Below are positions 17,993 to 26,274 of a stretch of DNA of 64,000 nucleotides, piece by piece (within the stretch, counting starts at the first letter, position 1; each line of letters begins with the position of its first letter). The notes below the pieces were generated by a model. The model did not search any database. It was not told the DNA's origin and saw only the letters and a list, made by a program, of their open reading frames with translations. Source of the DNA: Pontibacter diazotrophicus (GTDB lineage Bacteria; Bacteroidota; Bacteroidia; Cytophagales; Hymenobacteraceae); contig NZ_QRGR01000025.1 of assembly GCF_003367245.1 (NCBI RefSeq), positions 1 through 64,000 of the forward strand. The letters are read 5' to 3'. The position numbers and the translations under genes were made by a program.

Positions 17993-18286
17993 ATGAATGT
18001 AATGAGCCTGAAAAAGCTTCGGGAGTTCTATGAAGGACACGCAGACTCGGAAGCAGCGCTTACTACCTGGTATAAAGTAGCCGTAAAGGCAGAGTGGAAA
18101 GACCTGAACGCCCTGAAAATGGATTTCCCGAGTGCTGATCTTGTGGGTGATAGCAGGGTAGTGTTCAACATCAAAGGCAATCATTACAGAATAGTGGCGC
18201 GGGTGTCTTTCCAGTACAAAAGTATGATGATCAAGTTTGTTGGCACGCATGCTGAGTATGATAAGATAGACGCAGCGACTGTTTGA
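17993..18286 (+). CDS. higB: HigB-family type II toxin (mRNA interferase)
   Basis: 97 aa. The sequence (LKKLREFYEGHADSEAALTT, WYKVAVKAEWKDLNALKMDF, then FNIKGNHYRIVARVSFQYKS) follows the HigB_toxin family, RelE-fold ribosome-dependent endoribonucleases. The gene precedes its antitoxin, the usual inverted order for higBA. A second in-frame ATG three codons in is possible. It likely acts as a plasmid addiction module. Confidence 0.88.
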   Translation: MNVMSLKKLREFYEGHADSEAALTTWYKVAVKAEWKDLNALKMDFPSADLVGDSRVVFNIKGNHYRIVARVSFQYKSMMIKFVGTHAEYDKIDAATV

Positions 18287-18307
18287 ATTTAATCTAAGAC
18301 TAAGACC

Positions 18308-18784
18308 ATGCAGATAAGAATCATAGAGAACGAAGATCAGTACGAAGCGTACCTGGCTCGCGTCGAGGAATTGTTTGATGCACCAGAGGGCAGCGCCGAG
18401 GCAGAGGAACTCAAGCTGCTGACCCTGCTAATTAACAAGTATGAGCAGGATAATTACCCTATCAGCTCGCCTGACCCAATAGAGTTCATAAAGATTAGGA
18501 TGGAGGACCTGGGGCTGATGGATAAGGACCTTGTGCCCTACATTGGCGATAAAGCGATTGTCTCGAAGGTATTGAACCGCAAGCGCAAACTCTCAATAGA
18601 CATGATCCGGGGCCTTCACAAGGGCTTAAGCTTCCCTTTGGAAGTGTTGGTGCAGGACTATGAGGTAACAGGCGAAGGGAGCGTGTATGGCCACCGTAGC
18701 CGCTCGCATGTAAGAAGCAGCAAGAGCGTTAGAGGAGGCAAGCCACACCGCGGGGCTCAGCGGGTTTCTAATGTTACTAAGTAA
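18308..18784 (+). CDS. higA: HigA-type antitoxin
   Basis: 158 aa. Residues ~60-120 carry an HTH-like region (IEFIKIRMEDLGLMDKDLVP, SKVLNRKRKLSIDMIRGLHK) typical of HigA antitoxins paired with HigB. The C-terminal 30 residues are unusually basic and Arg/Ser/His-rich (HRSRSHVRSSKSVRGGK), an odd extension that may add DNA contacts. It starts 21 bp after higB and is followed by a hairpin terminator. Confidence 0.85.
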   Translation: MQIRIIENEDQYEAYLARVEELFDAPEGSAEAEELKLLTLLINKYEQDNYPISSPDPIEFIKIRMEDLGLMDKDLVPYIGDKAIVSKVLNRKRKLSIDMIRGLHKGLSFPLEVLVQDYEVTGEGSVYGHRSRSHVRSSKSVRGGKPHRGAQRVSNVTK

Positions 18785-18824
18785 CTACGATAATTATAGT
18801 AAACATAATAATACCATTATATTA

Positions 18825-18855
18825 GAACCACTCCTGCCGAGTGGTTCTTCTTTTT
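18825..18855 (+). terminator. Rho-independent terminator of higBA
   Basis: GAACCACTC-CTGCC-GAGTGGTTC is a 9-bp perfect stem with a 5-nt loop followed by TTCTTTTT. It closes the higBA operon before the next gene. Confidence 0.85.
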
Positions 18856-18890
18856 GCTATACTTGCAGGTGTCATCCTACAACCAGACTT

Positions 18891-19256
18891 ATGGCGCTAA
18901 GCGATTTTTTCAGAATTAACATGCCCTATGGCTTAAAGAGAAACTCTTCTGACGAATGGTTTACCTTTAACAGGGAATACATGCCTTTAGGCTGGAATAC
19001 AACAAAAGACTCCCAGAGCATATTGAAAGATGATGCCTATGCTGAAATGCCGGTGTACACGAAATACATGGGATTAACCGAGGCAATGCTATCAAAGCTT
19101 GCCCACAGCCCTGATGGAATAGTGCGTGATGGGGGAGGGCAGATAAATACTATCTTCTTGTATAACGATGCTACAAACCCTCAATCCTACCCCCAACACT
19201 GGGACAGGTACTTTGAGAAGGTAAAGCTTTTGGCTAAGCTTGGGGCAAAATATTAA
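18891..19256 (+). CDS. Hypothetical protein
   Basis: 121 aa from ATG at 18891; the in-frame codons upstream run through the higBA terminator and are not coding. Sequence features: FFRINMPYGLKRNSSDEWFT, MPLGWNTTKDSQSILKDDAY, and a C-terminal helix. It looks like a small soluble globular protein with several aromatic residues and no recognised family. The next gene starts 12 bp downstream, so the two probably form an operon. Confidence 0.6.
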   Translation: MALSDFFRINMPYGLKRNSSDEWFTFNREYMPLGWNTTKDSQSILKDDAYAEMPVYTKYMGLTEAMLSKLAHSPDGIVRDGGGQINTIFLYNDATNPQSYPQHWDRYFEKVKLLAKLGAKY

Positions 19257-19268
19257 TTCCAGTCCTGC

Positions 19269-19550
19269 ATGAAGCCATTCAGTGAACTCACACCCCGGCA
19301 GAAGTTCTACAGAAAGAACATACCCAGGTTAATCATCTATGGAAGCTTTGCACTTGTCCTGGCGTGGAGCATGTATCAGATGGTAAAGAAGCAGGAGCAG
19401 GCGAACGCTTCACTGAAAAATGTTGAAGATACAATGATGAACTTCTACCTGGAGACGAGGGAGCAGACAGACACTGTAGGCATGGCCGCTTATATGGAAC
19501 AACATCTTTCCCCGGCTGAGTACCAGCTATGGCTGCAAATGGGTGAATAA
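19269..19550 (+). CDS. Small single-pass membrane protein
   Basis: 93 aa. A basic N-terminus (LTPRQKFYRKNIPRL) precedes one transmembrane helix (IIYGSFALVLAWSMYQMV, residues ~22-39), then a helical, charged, probably periplasmic domain. No family recognised. It follows the 18891 gene by 12 bp and likely shares its function. Confidence 0.6.
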   Translation: MKPFSELTPRQKFYRKNIPRLIIYGSFALVLAWSMYQMVKKQEQANASLKNVEDTMMNFYLETREQTDTVGMAAYMEQHLSPAEYQLWLQMGE

Positions 19551-19724
19551 ACCCATAGGGCAGGAGGAGTACCAGGCATCTGCCTTCTTTCCCCTTCTGT
19601 CATAATATTAGCTTACTCAGAAACTTAGTATTATTGTGTTTACTATGTATCTGTAGTAGTATCATGTTTATGTTTGCTTTTTATTAAGCTGTAGTTCATG
19701 CTTGCTTTGACGTGGAGAAGAAAC

Positions 19725-20003
19725 AGTAAGTTTAAAGAAGAAAACAAAGTACGCCCGTATTACTGTGTTTACTGTACTTACCATGATTATTCAATAATAT
19801 GCGGGTGGCGCTTGCTTTGCGCGGGGAGGAAAGCCACTTTTCCGCCAGCTGAAGAATGGAGGGTACCGCAATGAGGAGGCTGGCGGAAGGGTGGCCAGCA
19901 ACGGGAAGCCCTCTGACAGATTAGCATAATCTGGCGGAGTGCTGAACGGTGGGGGCAAAGCTTGCCGGGGAGGCGTTCCTTAGCGGGTGGGGATTGACCA
20001 GCA
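19725..20003. repeat. Long direct repeat, copy B (3' portion only)
   Basis: Homologous to the ends of copies A and C, starting at GAAGAAAACAAAGTA. It keeps the hairpin GCCACTTTTCCGCCAGC paired with GCTGGCGGAAGGGTGGC, where two positions are G-U wobbles rather than mismatches, and the palindrome CAGATTA-GCA-TAATCTG. Covariation and wobble preservation suggest the element acts as RNA. Flanking DNA 19551-19724 and 20004-20352 contains no recognised gene. Confidence 0.7.
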
Positions 20004-20352
20004 GCTGCAACTGGCCCGCTCCATCGCTATGCTTGCTATTCAAAACAGCCCTTGGCTTCTCATCAGAAAGTGACTCTTAAATCACCTGCCTTCCATTTCT
20101 GAAGACTGCTTGCTGGTTACAGAAGGGAAGAAAGAAGGGCAGGAGTAGCAGAGGTGTCGGACCTGGTGATGAAAGATGAATGCTATAGAAGATCAACCTG
20201 CCACCTTGTAGTGTGAAGCCAATCCCGAAGCTTCCCCGTACTTCATTAGCACAGATGCAACTCTAAGAATATTTAACCCTTTAACTTGCAGCTCCCGCAG
20301 CAAATGCCACGACAAATGGAAACGGCAGGGGAAACATGTTTAACTTTGAACT

Positions 20353-21204
20353 ATGCTGAAACACACCTACAGATATTTCCTGCTTATTTTTCTCTTCCTC
20401 TCGGGCTGCCAGGATTCGGAGGTAGCACCGCAGCAGGCGCTCACCCTGGAAGAGGAGCAAAGCTTGCTGGGCAACCCCAGCGGAGCCACCGCAGATGAAA
20501 GCAACTACAACAACTACCTGATGACAAAGCCCCAGTTCGCGCTCTCCTACAGCCGGGACCGGGGCACCCCCAACTGGGTCAGCTGGCATGTGAGCCGGGA
20601 CTGGCTCGGCAGCGCGCCGCGGCAGAACAACTTCAGGGCAGACCCAGAGCTACCCCAGGGGTGGTACCGCGTCACCACTTCCAGTTACACTGGCAGTGGC
20701 TTTGACAGGGGGCACAGCACCCCCTCGGCAGACAGAACGAAATCCGAGGAAGATAATTCAGCCACCTTCCTGATGACAAACATCATCCCGCAGGCTCCTA
20801 ATAACAATCAGGAGACGTGGGCGAACCTGGAGGACTACACCCGGGACCTGGTGCAGGACGGGATGGAGGTGTATGTGGTCATGGGCAGCTACGGCGTGGG
20901 AGGGACCGGCGACAACGGCACTGCCAGGACCATCGACAATGGGAAGGTGACAGTGCCTAACCGGATATGGAAGGTGCTGGTGGTCCTGGAAGAAGGGGAA
21001 AACGACCTGCAGCGGATAAACACCGGCACGCGCGTGATAGCCGTGGACACGCCCAACAGCAACACCGTCCGCCCGGACTGGGGCACCTACCGCACCACAG
21101 TGGATGCCATCGAGCAGGCCACAGGGTATGACCTGCTTTCCGCCCTGCCGGTGCAGGTGCAGCAGGCGCTGGAGAGCCAGATGGACACAGGGCCGACACG
21201 GTAG
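20353..21204 (+). CDS. DNA/RNA non-specific endonuclease (NUC family) lipoprotein, second copy
   Basis: 283 aa, co-linear with the 4485-5339 gene and very similar throughout, including the signal peptide. Lipobox FLSGC; active site FDRGHSTPSADRT (first copy has N for S after DRGH); metal-ligand segment FLMTNIIPQAPNNNQETW is intact, so activity is expected. It is followed 34 bp later by a DUF3024-like gene. Two secreted nuclease paralogues on one plasmid suggest intragenomic duplication or two acquisitions. Confidence 0.93.
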   Translation: MLKHTYRYFLLIFLFLSGCQDSEVAPQQALTLEEEQSLLGNPSGATADESNYNNYLMTKPQFALSYSRDRGTPNWVSWHVSRDWLGSAPRQNNFRADPELPQGWYRVTTSSYTGSGFDRGHSTPSADRTKSEEDNSATFLMTNIIPQAPNNNQETWANLEDYTRDLVQDGMEVYVVMGSYGVGGTGDNGTARTIDNGKVTVPNRIWKVLVVLEEGENDLQRINTGTRVIAVDTPNSNTVRPDWGTYRTTVDAIEQATGYDLLSALPVQVQQALESQMDTGPTR

Positions 21205-21238
21205 AGGTAAAGCGATAATCGGCAAAAGGAACAAGCAA

Positions 21239-21730
21239 ATGAGGAAAAGAAACAAAGAAACCAGCAGGAAGATGGCTGGCAGCCTGGGATTGGGAAATGA
21301 GGAGCAGTTCTCTTTTATTGCAGGCTATACCTCCGGTGGAGCTGCATACGGCATAACACATGAAGAAATGGATACATTAAACAAGCATCATCACGACCTT
21401 TTGTTTTCTTCTGTTGACAGGCAGATGAAGAAATTTCTTGAAAAAAGAAGACCTGTGGAGGAGATTAGAAGCCAGCTTGACATAGGGTACACCTTCCAGG
21501 ATAACACCGTAGAGATTTTTGAAATAAGGCCTCAATGGGATGACAAGAAGGTCATCCGGCATCACCCGATAGCGAAAGCCAGGTACATCATGTCTAAAGG
21601 CATCTGGAAGGTTTACTGGATGCGCGCCAGTCTAAAATGGGCATCCTACGAGCCTCATCCGGAGGTAAAGGAAATAGAGCAGTTCATCAAGTTAGTAGAC
21701 GAGGATGCTTTCGGGTGCTTCTTTGGGTAA
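21239..21730 (+). CDS. DUF3024-domain protein
   Basis: 163 aa from ATG at 21239, preceded by an AAGGA ribosome-binding sequence. The C-terminal part (HHPIAKARYIMSKGIWKVYW, MRASLKWASYEPHPEVKEIE, VDEDAFGCFFG) matches the DUF3024 family. The N-terminal ~50 residues are basic. Function unknown; members are small cytoplasmic proteins found on mobile DNA. Probably co-transcribed with the nuclease gene, though no functional link is known. Confidence 0.75.
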   Translation: MRKRNKETSRKMAGSLGLGNEEQFSFIAGYTSGGAAYGITHEEMDTLNKHHHDLLFSSVDRQMKKFLEKRRPVEEIRSQLDIGYTFQDNTVEIFEIRPQWDDKKVIRHHPIAKARYIMSKGIWKVYWMRASLKWASYEPHPEVKEIEQFIKLVDEDAFGCFFG

Positions 21731-21818
21731 GCTCTGATAAGCTGCTGCCTCTGCTCTGATGATGCGCATTTCTGCTGTCAGGGTACGTTGCCTTTTACCA
21801 ATCCTGCGTTTGTGAATG

Positions 21819-21826
21819 TATCTTTG
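21819..21826 (+). promoter_or_regulatory. Promoter -7 element of recD2
   Basis: TATCTTTG fits the Bacteroidota TAnnTTTG consensus and lies 20 bp before the recD2 ATG; a TTTGTG sequence at about 21809-21814 is too close to serve as the -33 box, so only the -7 is proposed. Confidence 0.4.
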
Positions 21827-21845
21827 CCTTTCCCTATCCTTGTAC

Positions 21846-24332
21846 ATGCAGGCACTAGACAGACAAACTCCGGCTGAGCCGGAAAAGCTATCGGGCATCG
21901 TCAAACGCGTCACCTTCCATAGCGCGGAGACCGGCTATACCGTGCTGAAGGTAAACAGCTTCCAAAGGCCCCACGAGGACCTCACTGTCATCGTCCACCA
22001 ATCCAAGGTGTTTGCCGGGGCCACCGTTGACTTTTACGGCGAGTGGACCACGCACCCCAGCTATGGCATGCAGTTCAAAGCCACAAAGGTCATAGAGCGT
22101 AAGCCTGCCACTGCCAACGCGCTGGAAAAGTACCTGGGCTCAGGCCTTATTAAAGGCGTGGGCCCGGTGACAGCCAAAAGAATCGTCAGGCATTTCGGGG
22201 ACAAAACGCTGGATGTCTTTGAGAGCAGCATCGAAAGGCTCACCGAGGTGGAGGGCATTGCCAAGCTCAAGCTGGAGATGATCAGCAAAGCCTGGGCAGA
22301 GCATCAGGAGATACGGAACGTGATGCTGTTTCTGCAGTCCCACGGAATATCCACCCTGTTTGCCGTCAAGATCTACAAGACTTATGGCAATGAGGCCATT
22401 GAGATAGTCAAGATGAACCCTTACCGCCTGGCCGCCGACATCTACGGCATCGGCTTCTTCTCTGCCGACAAAGTGGCCCTGAGCCTGGGACTGGCGCAGG
22501 ACTCCACGCAACGCCTGCAGGCAGCCATTGCGCACGTGCTGCAGAACGCAAGAGAGGAGGGACATTGCTACCTGACCCAGGAACAGATAGTCCAGGCGGT
22601 GGCGGGGCTGCTGTCGCTTGCGGATGCCGCTGCTATCGAAGCAAACCTCCTTGAGATGGAGCGAAAGGGAGAGCTAAAGGTCAGGCTGCTGCCCGATGAG
22701 GAGGGAGCGGCGCAGAAGTGCTTCTACGCCCACTCCCTCTACTATGACGAGCAGTACATCGCCACCAAGGTCAAGCAACTGGCCAGCCGCCAAATCAGGC
22801 TCAACAATGAGCATCTGCAGCAAGACCTGGAGGTGTTCTGTCAGCTGCACCAGATTACCCTCAGCGAGGAGCAGCGCCAGAGCGTGCTGGAAATAGCCAC
22901 CAGGCGCCTCTCCATCCTTACAGGGGGGCCGGGTTGCGGGAAAACCACCACCACCCGCGCCCTTGTGGGCGTGCTGCAGTTCATGGCCAGGAAAGTCATG
23001 CTGGCCGCCCCTACCGGCAGGGCTGCCCAGCGCATGAGCGAGGTTATCGGCGTGGAGGCCAAAACCATTCACCGGCTGCTGGAGTGGGACCCTTCCAAAG
23101 GGGGCTTCAAGCGCAATGAGGAGGAGCCGCTGCAGACGGATGTGCTCATTGTGGACGAGTGCTCGATGCTCGACGTGCACCTGGCTGCCTCCCTGCTCCG
23201 GGCAGTTCCTGCTGACGGCCAGCTGGTGCTGATAGGGGACGCTGACCAGCTTCCTGCCGTGGGGGCGGGCAATGTGCTCAAGGACATGATCGCCTCGGGA
23301 GTGGTCCCTTCCCTGAAGCTGACCAAGGTGTTCCGGCAGGCGCAGGAGTCACTCATCATCTCCTACGCCCACCAGATCAACAGCGGGGAAGTACCTCGGA
23401 TAGAGTCTCCCTTTCACAAGCCTGAAGTCTGGCAGGAGAAAAGAGACTGCCTCTTTATTGATTCAGAGGAGGCCACCAGCGAGCAGCTCAGGTTCATCTC
23501 CAAAGTCAAGAGAATGACGTGGGAGCAGGCCACAAACGCAGCGGATGAAACGGAAGGCGCTGCGGCGGATCCCTACCAACAGGGCAACAGCTTGTCCATC
23601 CCCGACAAGTTCAGCCATGTGGACCTGGAGGCCCTGCTCAAGGCCCGCAGGCACAGTGAGGAGCTGAAGGAAGTCCTGCATCGGGTCCATCCCTGGTCCT
23701 CGCTGCATTACGGCCTTTCAGCGGTGGGAATGGTCGAAAAGCTGTATGAGTCCATCATCCCCAGGTACCATGGCAAAGAGGCAGAGATACAGATTCTCTC
23801 CCCCATGACCAAGGGCAGCCTTGGAACAGCTAACCTCAACAAGGTGGTCCAGGAGAAGATAAACCCGGCAAGGGAAGGCAAAGCACAGATACTGATGGGA
23901 GGGAGGATGCTGCGGGAGGGGGACCGGGTGATTCAGAAGCGCAACAACTATGACCTGAACGTGTTCAACGGGGACATCGGCTCCATCATTCAGGTAGACA
24001 GTGAGGAAATGGAGCTGTCGGTGTGCTTCAGGGCAGGCAAGGAGGCAAAGGAAGTAAGGTACACAAAGGAGCACTTGCTGGAGCTGGATTTGGCCTATGC
24101 CATCACCATCCACAAGTCACAGGGCAGTGAGTTTGAGAGCGTCATCATCCCGGTAGCCACGCAGCACTTCGGAATGCTGTTCCGGAACCTGATCTACACC
24201 GGTATCACCAGGGCAAAGAAGCTGGCCGTGTTCGTGGGGACAAGGAAGGCGCTGGCGCTGGCGGTGAACAAGCAAAGCACCGCCGCCCGGCAGACAGCCT
24301 TGGCCTATCTACTCAAACAGGATGTTGCGTAA
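21846..24332 (+). CDS. recD2: RecD2-type SF1B helicase
   Basis: 828 aa from ATG at 21846. The N-terminal OB-like and helix-hairpin-helix region (GSGLIKGVGPVTAKRIVRHF) is followed by motor motifs: Walker A GGPGCGKTTTTRA (~358-370), DECSMLD (~437), GDADQLPAVGAGN, and the C-terminal AITIHKSQGSEF with motif VI in YTGITRAKK. RecD2 is a 5'-3' DNA helicase of bacteria lacking RecBC. The stretch between GEVPRIESPF and the second RecA domain is longer than usual (about 100 residues, from ~520). It stands alone behind its own promoter. Confidence 0.95.
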   Translation: MQALDRQTPAEPEKLSGIVKRVTFHSAETGYTVLKVNSFQRPHEDLTVIVHQSKVFAGATVDFYGEWTTHPSYGMQFKATKVIERKPATANALEKYLGSGLIKGVGPVTAKRIVRHFGDKTLDVFESSIERLTEVEGIAKLKLEMISKAWAEHQEIRNVMLFLQSHGISTLFAVKIYKTYGNEAIEIVKMNPYRLAADIYGIGFFSADKVALSLGLAQDSTQRLQAAIAHVLQNAREEGHCYLTQEQIVQAVAGLLSLADAAAIEANLLEMERKGELKVRLLPDEEGAAQKCFYAHSLYYDEQYIATKVKQLASRQIRLNNEHLQQDLEVFCQLHQITLSEEQRQSVLEIATRRLSILTGGPGCGKTTTTRALVGVLQFMARKVMLAAPTGRAAQRMSEVIGVEAKTIHRLLEWDPSKGGFKRNEEEPLQTDVLIVDECSMLDVHLAASLLRAVPADGQLVLIGDADQLPAVGAGNVLKDMIASGVVPSLKLTKVFRQAQESLIISYAHQINSGEVPRIESPFHKPEVWQEKRDCLFIDSEEATSEQLRFISKVKRMTWEQATNAADETEGAAADPYQQGNSLSIPDKFSHVDLEALLKARRHSEELKEVLHRVHPWSSLHYGLSAVGMVEKLYESIIPRYHGKEAEIQILSPMTKGSLGTANLNKVVQEKINPAREGKAQILMGGRMLREGDRVIQKRNNYDLNVFNGDIGSIIQVDSEEMELSVCFRAGKEAKEVRYTKEHLLELDLAYAITIHKSQGSEFESVIIPVATQHFGMLFRNLIYTGITRAKKLAVFVGTRKALALAVNKQSTAARQTALAYLLKQDVA

Positions 24333-24353
24333 TAGTCAATCATTTTGGGGACT

Positions 24354-24376
24354 TCCTGAGCCTTGACGACTCAGCA
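24354..24376. repeat. Short dispersed repeat GAGCCTTGACGACTCAGCAACAG
   Basis: The 3' word CCTTGACGACTCAGCAACAG closely matches the sequences after the variable tandem repeats at about 35795-35815 (CCTTGGCGGCTCAGCAACAG) and 36337-36357. It forms a small stem (TGAGCC with GACTCA). The rest of 24333-24650 holds no gene. Confidence 0.45.
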
Positions 24377-24650
24377 ACAGATGTAATCAATCTCTGAACT
24401 TAACATAATAAGTGTTATTGGCTAACAAGCTACTGATGAAGTTTTTAAAGATTGTCCTTTACTGTTGTAGACTCTACAAGGGCAGAAAAAGCATTATAGC
24501 TACCAGTGTTGGTAATTGGCAATTTATCCTAAAAGCAATAGTAGTCGATTAATTAACCCATCACTAATTTAGCTTCCTTAATATTTCAGCCCTCCCTTTA
24601 TTCAATATTCTTGCTGTTAAGATTATGTCTATTTAAACGATGAAGAGACT

Positions 24651-25718
24651 TCAGGGAATCAACCGATCGTTGCGGAGTTGCGTGAACAGGTCGAAAAAAG
24701 ACTCTTCCGTTTGCTGATAGACAGTAAAACCCAACTTGCGGCTCTTGGACATGTCCGTCATCACCTCAATCGGACGTCCCAGGTCCAGGTCGGTATGCCA
24801 GGGCGATGCCAATCGGTTCAGATCAGGCTCTATTGAATTGTACCGCTCTGCAATTTCACGCCACACGGGACCATCCTGGGCCATCTGGTCCTCCAGGGGA
24901 TGAACGGTGCCATCAAAGCCAACAGGCTCCACACCGAACCAACTGGCCAGGCGCTTCCACAGCCATTTCCAGCGAAAGTACTCTCCGTTCACTACATTAA
25001 ACGCTTCGTTACGGGCTGCTTCCGTGGTGGCTGCCCATACCAGGTGCTTGGCCAGCACCCGGGCGTCGGTCACATCCGACAGGCCGTTCCACTGCGCTTC
25101 CGATCCAGGAAATCGGAAAGGGCGATTCGTTTCCTTGCAAATGGTGGCATACGCAGCTAAGGTGGTTCCCAGGTTCATCTGGTTGCCTACTGCTTTTCCA
25201 ATAACCGTGTGCGGACGGTGAATGCTCCAGGTGAAGCCATCACGGGCGGCAGCGGCATACACCTCATCTTCCTGCGCATAATAAAAGTTCTCTATGTCCA
25301 GCCGGGGCTGCTCCTCGCGCAAGGGCGTCTCAGGCAGAAACCCTTCTTTGGCATAGGCTTCGAAAGGCCCCAGGTAATGCTTGAGTCCTGTTACCAGAGC
25401 CACGTGCTGCACCGATTTCTTCGGTGCCAAGGCATCCAGCAGGTTACGAACCATCGCTGCATTCACCCTTATGTTTTCTGCCTCCGTCTCCATGCGCGTC
25501 CAACTGGTGAAAAACACGTGAGTGGGCGCAACATCAGCAAGGGCGGCTGACAAACTCTCTGGGCTCGTAAGGTCTGCTGCAACTGGCTGCAAACCCTCTA
25601 TGCTCACGTTAGGATTTCGAGCCAGGCCATAGGTCGTCCAGCCCTGCTTTACCAGTTCTTCTGCCAGGTTGCTGCCCGTGATCCCGCTTACACCCACTAC
25701 TAAGGCTGTTCTGTTCAT
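24651..25718 (-). CDS. PRISE-type short-chain dehydrogenase/reductase
   Basis: 355 aa. The Rossmann motif ALVVGVSGITGSNLAEEL is at the N-terminus; FFTSWTRMETEAENIRVN and the active-site region FYYAQEDEVYAAA match the progesterone 5-beta-reductase/iridoid synthase-like (PRISE) branch, which reduces enones with NADPH using a Tyr in the NFYYxxED motif. SIHRPHTVIGKA and FNVVNGEYFRWKWLW are further landmarks. In bacteria these reduce activated C=C bonds. It is adjacent to an HxlR regulator and flavin oxidoreductases, suggesting a detoxification or catabolic cluster. Confidence 0.88.
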   Translation of the reverse strand: MNRTALVVGVSGITGSNLAEELVKQGWTTYGLARNPNVSIEGLQPVAADLTSPESLSAALADVAPTHVFFTSWTRMETEAENIRVNAAMVRNLLDALAPKKSVQHVALVTGLKHYLGPFEAYAKEGFLPETPLREEQPRLDIENFYYAQEDEVYAAAARDGFTWSIHRPHTVIGKAVGNQMNLGTTLAAYATICKETNRPFRFPGSEAQWNGLSDVTDARVLAKHLVWAATTEAARNEAFNVVNGEYFRWKWLWKRLASWFGVEPVGFDGTVHPLEDQMAQDGPVWREIAERYNSIEPDLNRLASPWHTDLDLGRPIEVMTDMSKSRKLGFTVYQQTEESFFDLFTQLRNDRLIP

Positions 25719-25793
25719 AATTCTTTCCTCGGTCTTTAAAATTCATCTAAAGTTGTAGGTACGGCATTATGCATTCAGGGGCTACCAGCACAT

Positions 25794-26144
25794 TCATTCT
25801 TTACTAAAGATTCTCTTTCGGTGGTTCAGTCCCCAACCCTTTAAGGCATCGATGATAGGGGTTAAGGTATCGGCATAGGGTTCCGGCTTATACAGGATCT
25901 TCACCGGGTAGTCATCCACTACCACGCGCTTTATCAGCTGGTGCTGCTCCAGGTCCTTGAGCTCCTTGGCCAGAACCTTCGGGGTGATCCCGGGGATACT
26001 CTCCTGTATGTCGGTGAACCGCTCGTTGCCGGTCATAACAGAGATGATGATAGGCAGTTTCCATTTGCCATTAATTACTTCGATCGCATCCCGCACCGGC
26101 TTCACCGTGTCCAGGCAGGAGAGGTATCCCATTCTATTGGCCAT
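25794..26144 (-). CDS. HxlR-family transcriptional regulator
   Basis: 116 aa. Typical HxlR start with a conserved Cys (YLSCLDTVKPVRDAIEVING), then KWKLPIIISVMTGNERFTDI and the winged helix GITPKVLAKELKDLEQHQLI. The Cys near residue 10 often senses electrophiles or aldehydes. The gene is divergent from the flavin monooxygenase gene and 75 bp upstream of the PRISE reductase on the same strand, so it probably controls both. Confidence 0.93.
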   Translation of the reverse strand: MANRMGYLSCLDTVKPVRDAIEVINGKWKLPIIISVMTGNERFTDIQESIPGITPKVLAKELKDLEQHQLIKRVVVDDYPVKILYKPEPYADTLTPIIDALKGWGLNHRKRIFSKE

Positions 26145-26274
26145 AGGTCTTCTAAATTAAGTTATTTCACTTTCCTTTTGGAAAGCACTATACAAAGGAA
26201 AGTTAATAACCGTAATTTTGCAACAGGTTTTCCAATCAGGTCACCCTTAGCTTTCAGTAAAGCGCAACAGAATC
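26145..26274. promoter_or_regulatory. Divergent promoter region with HxlR-like operator
   Basis: CTTTCC-TTTT-GGAAAG (26170-26185) and a second GGAAAG at 26197 form an operator-like palindrome with repeated half-site. TAATTTTG at 26213-26220 fits the -7 consensus toward the monooxygenase. Confidence 0.55.
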
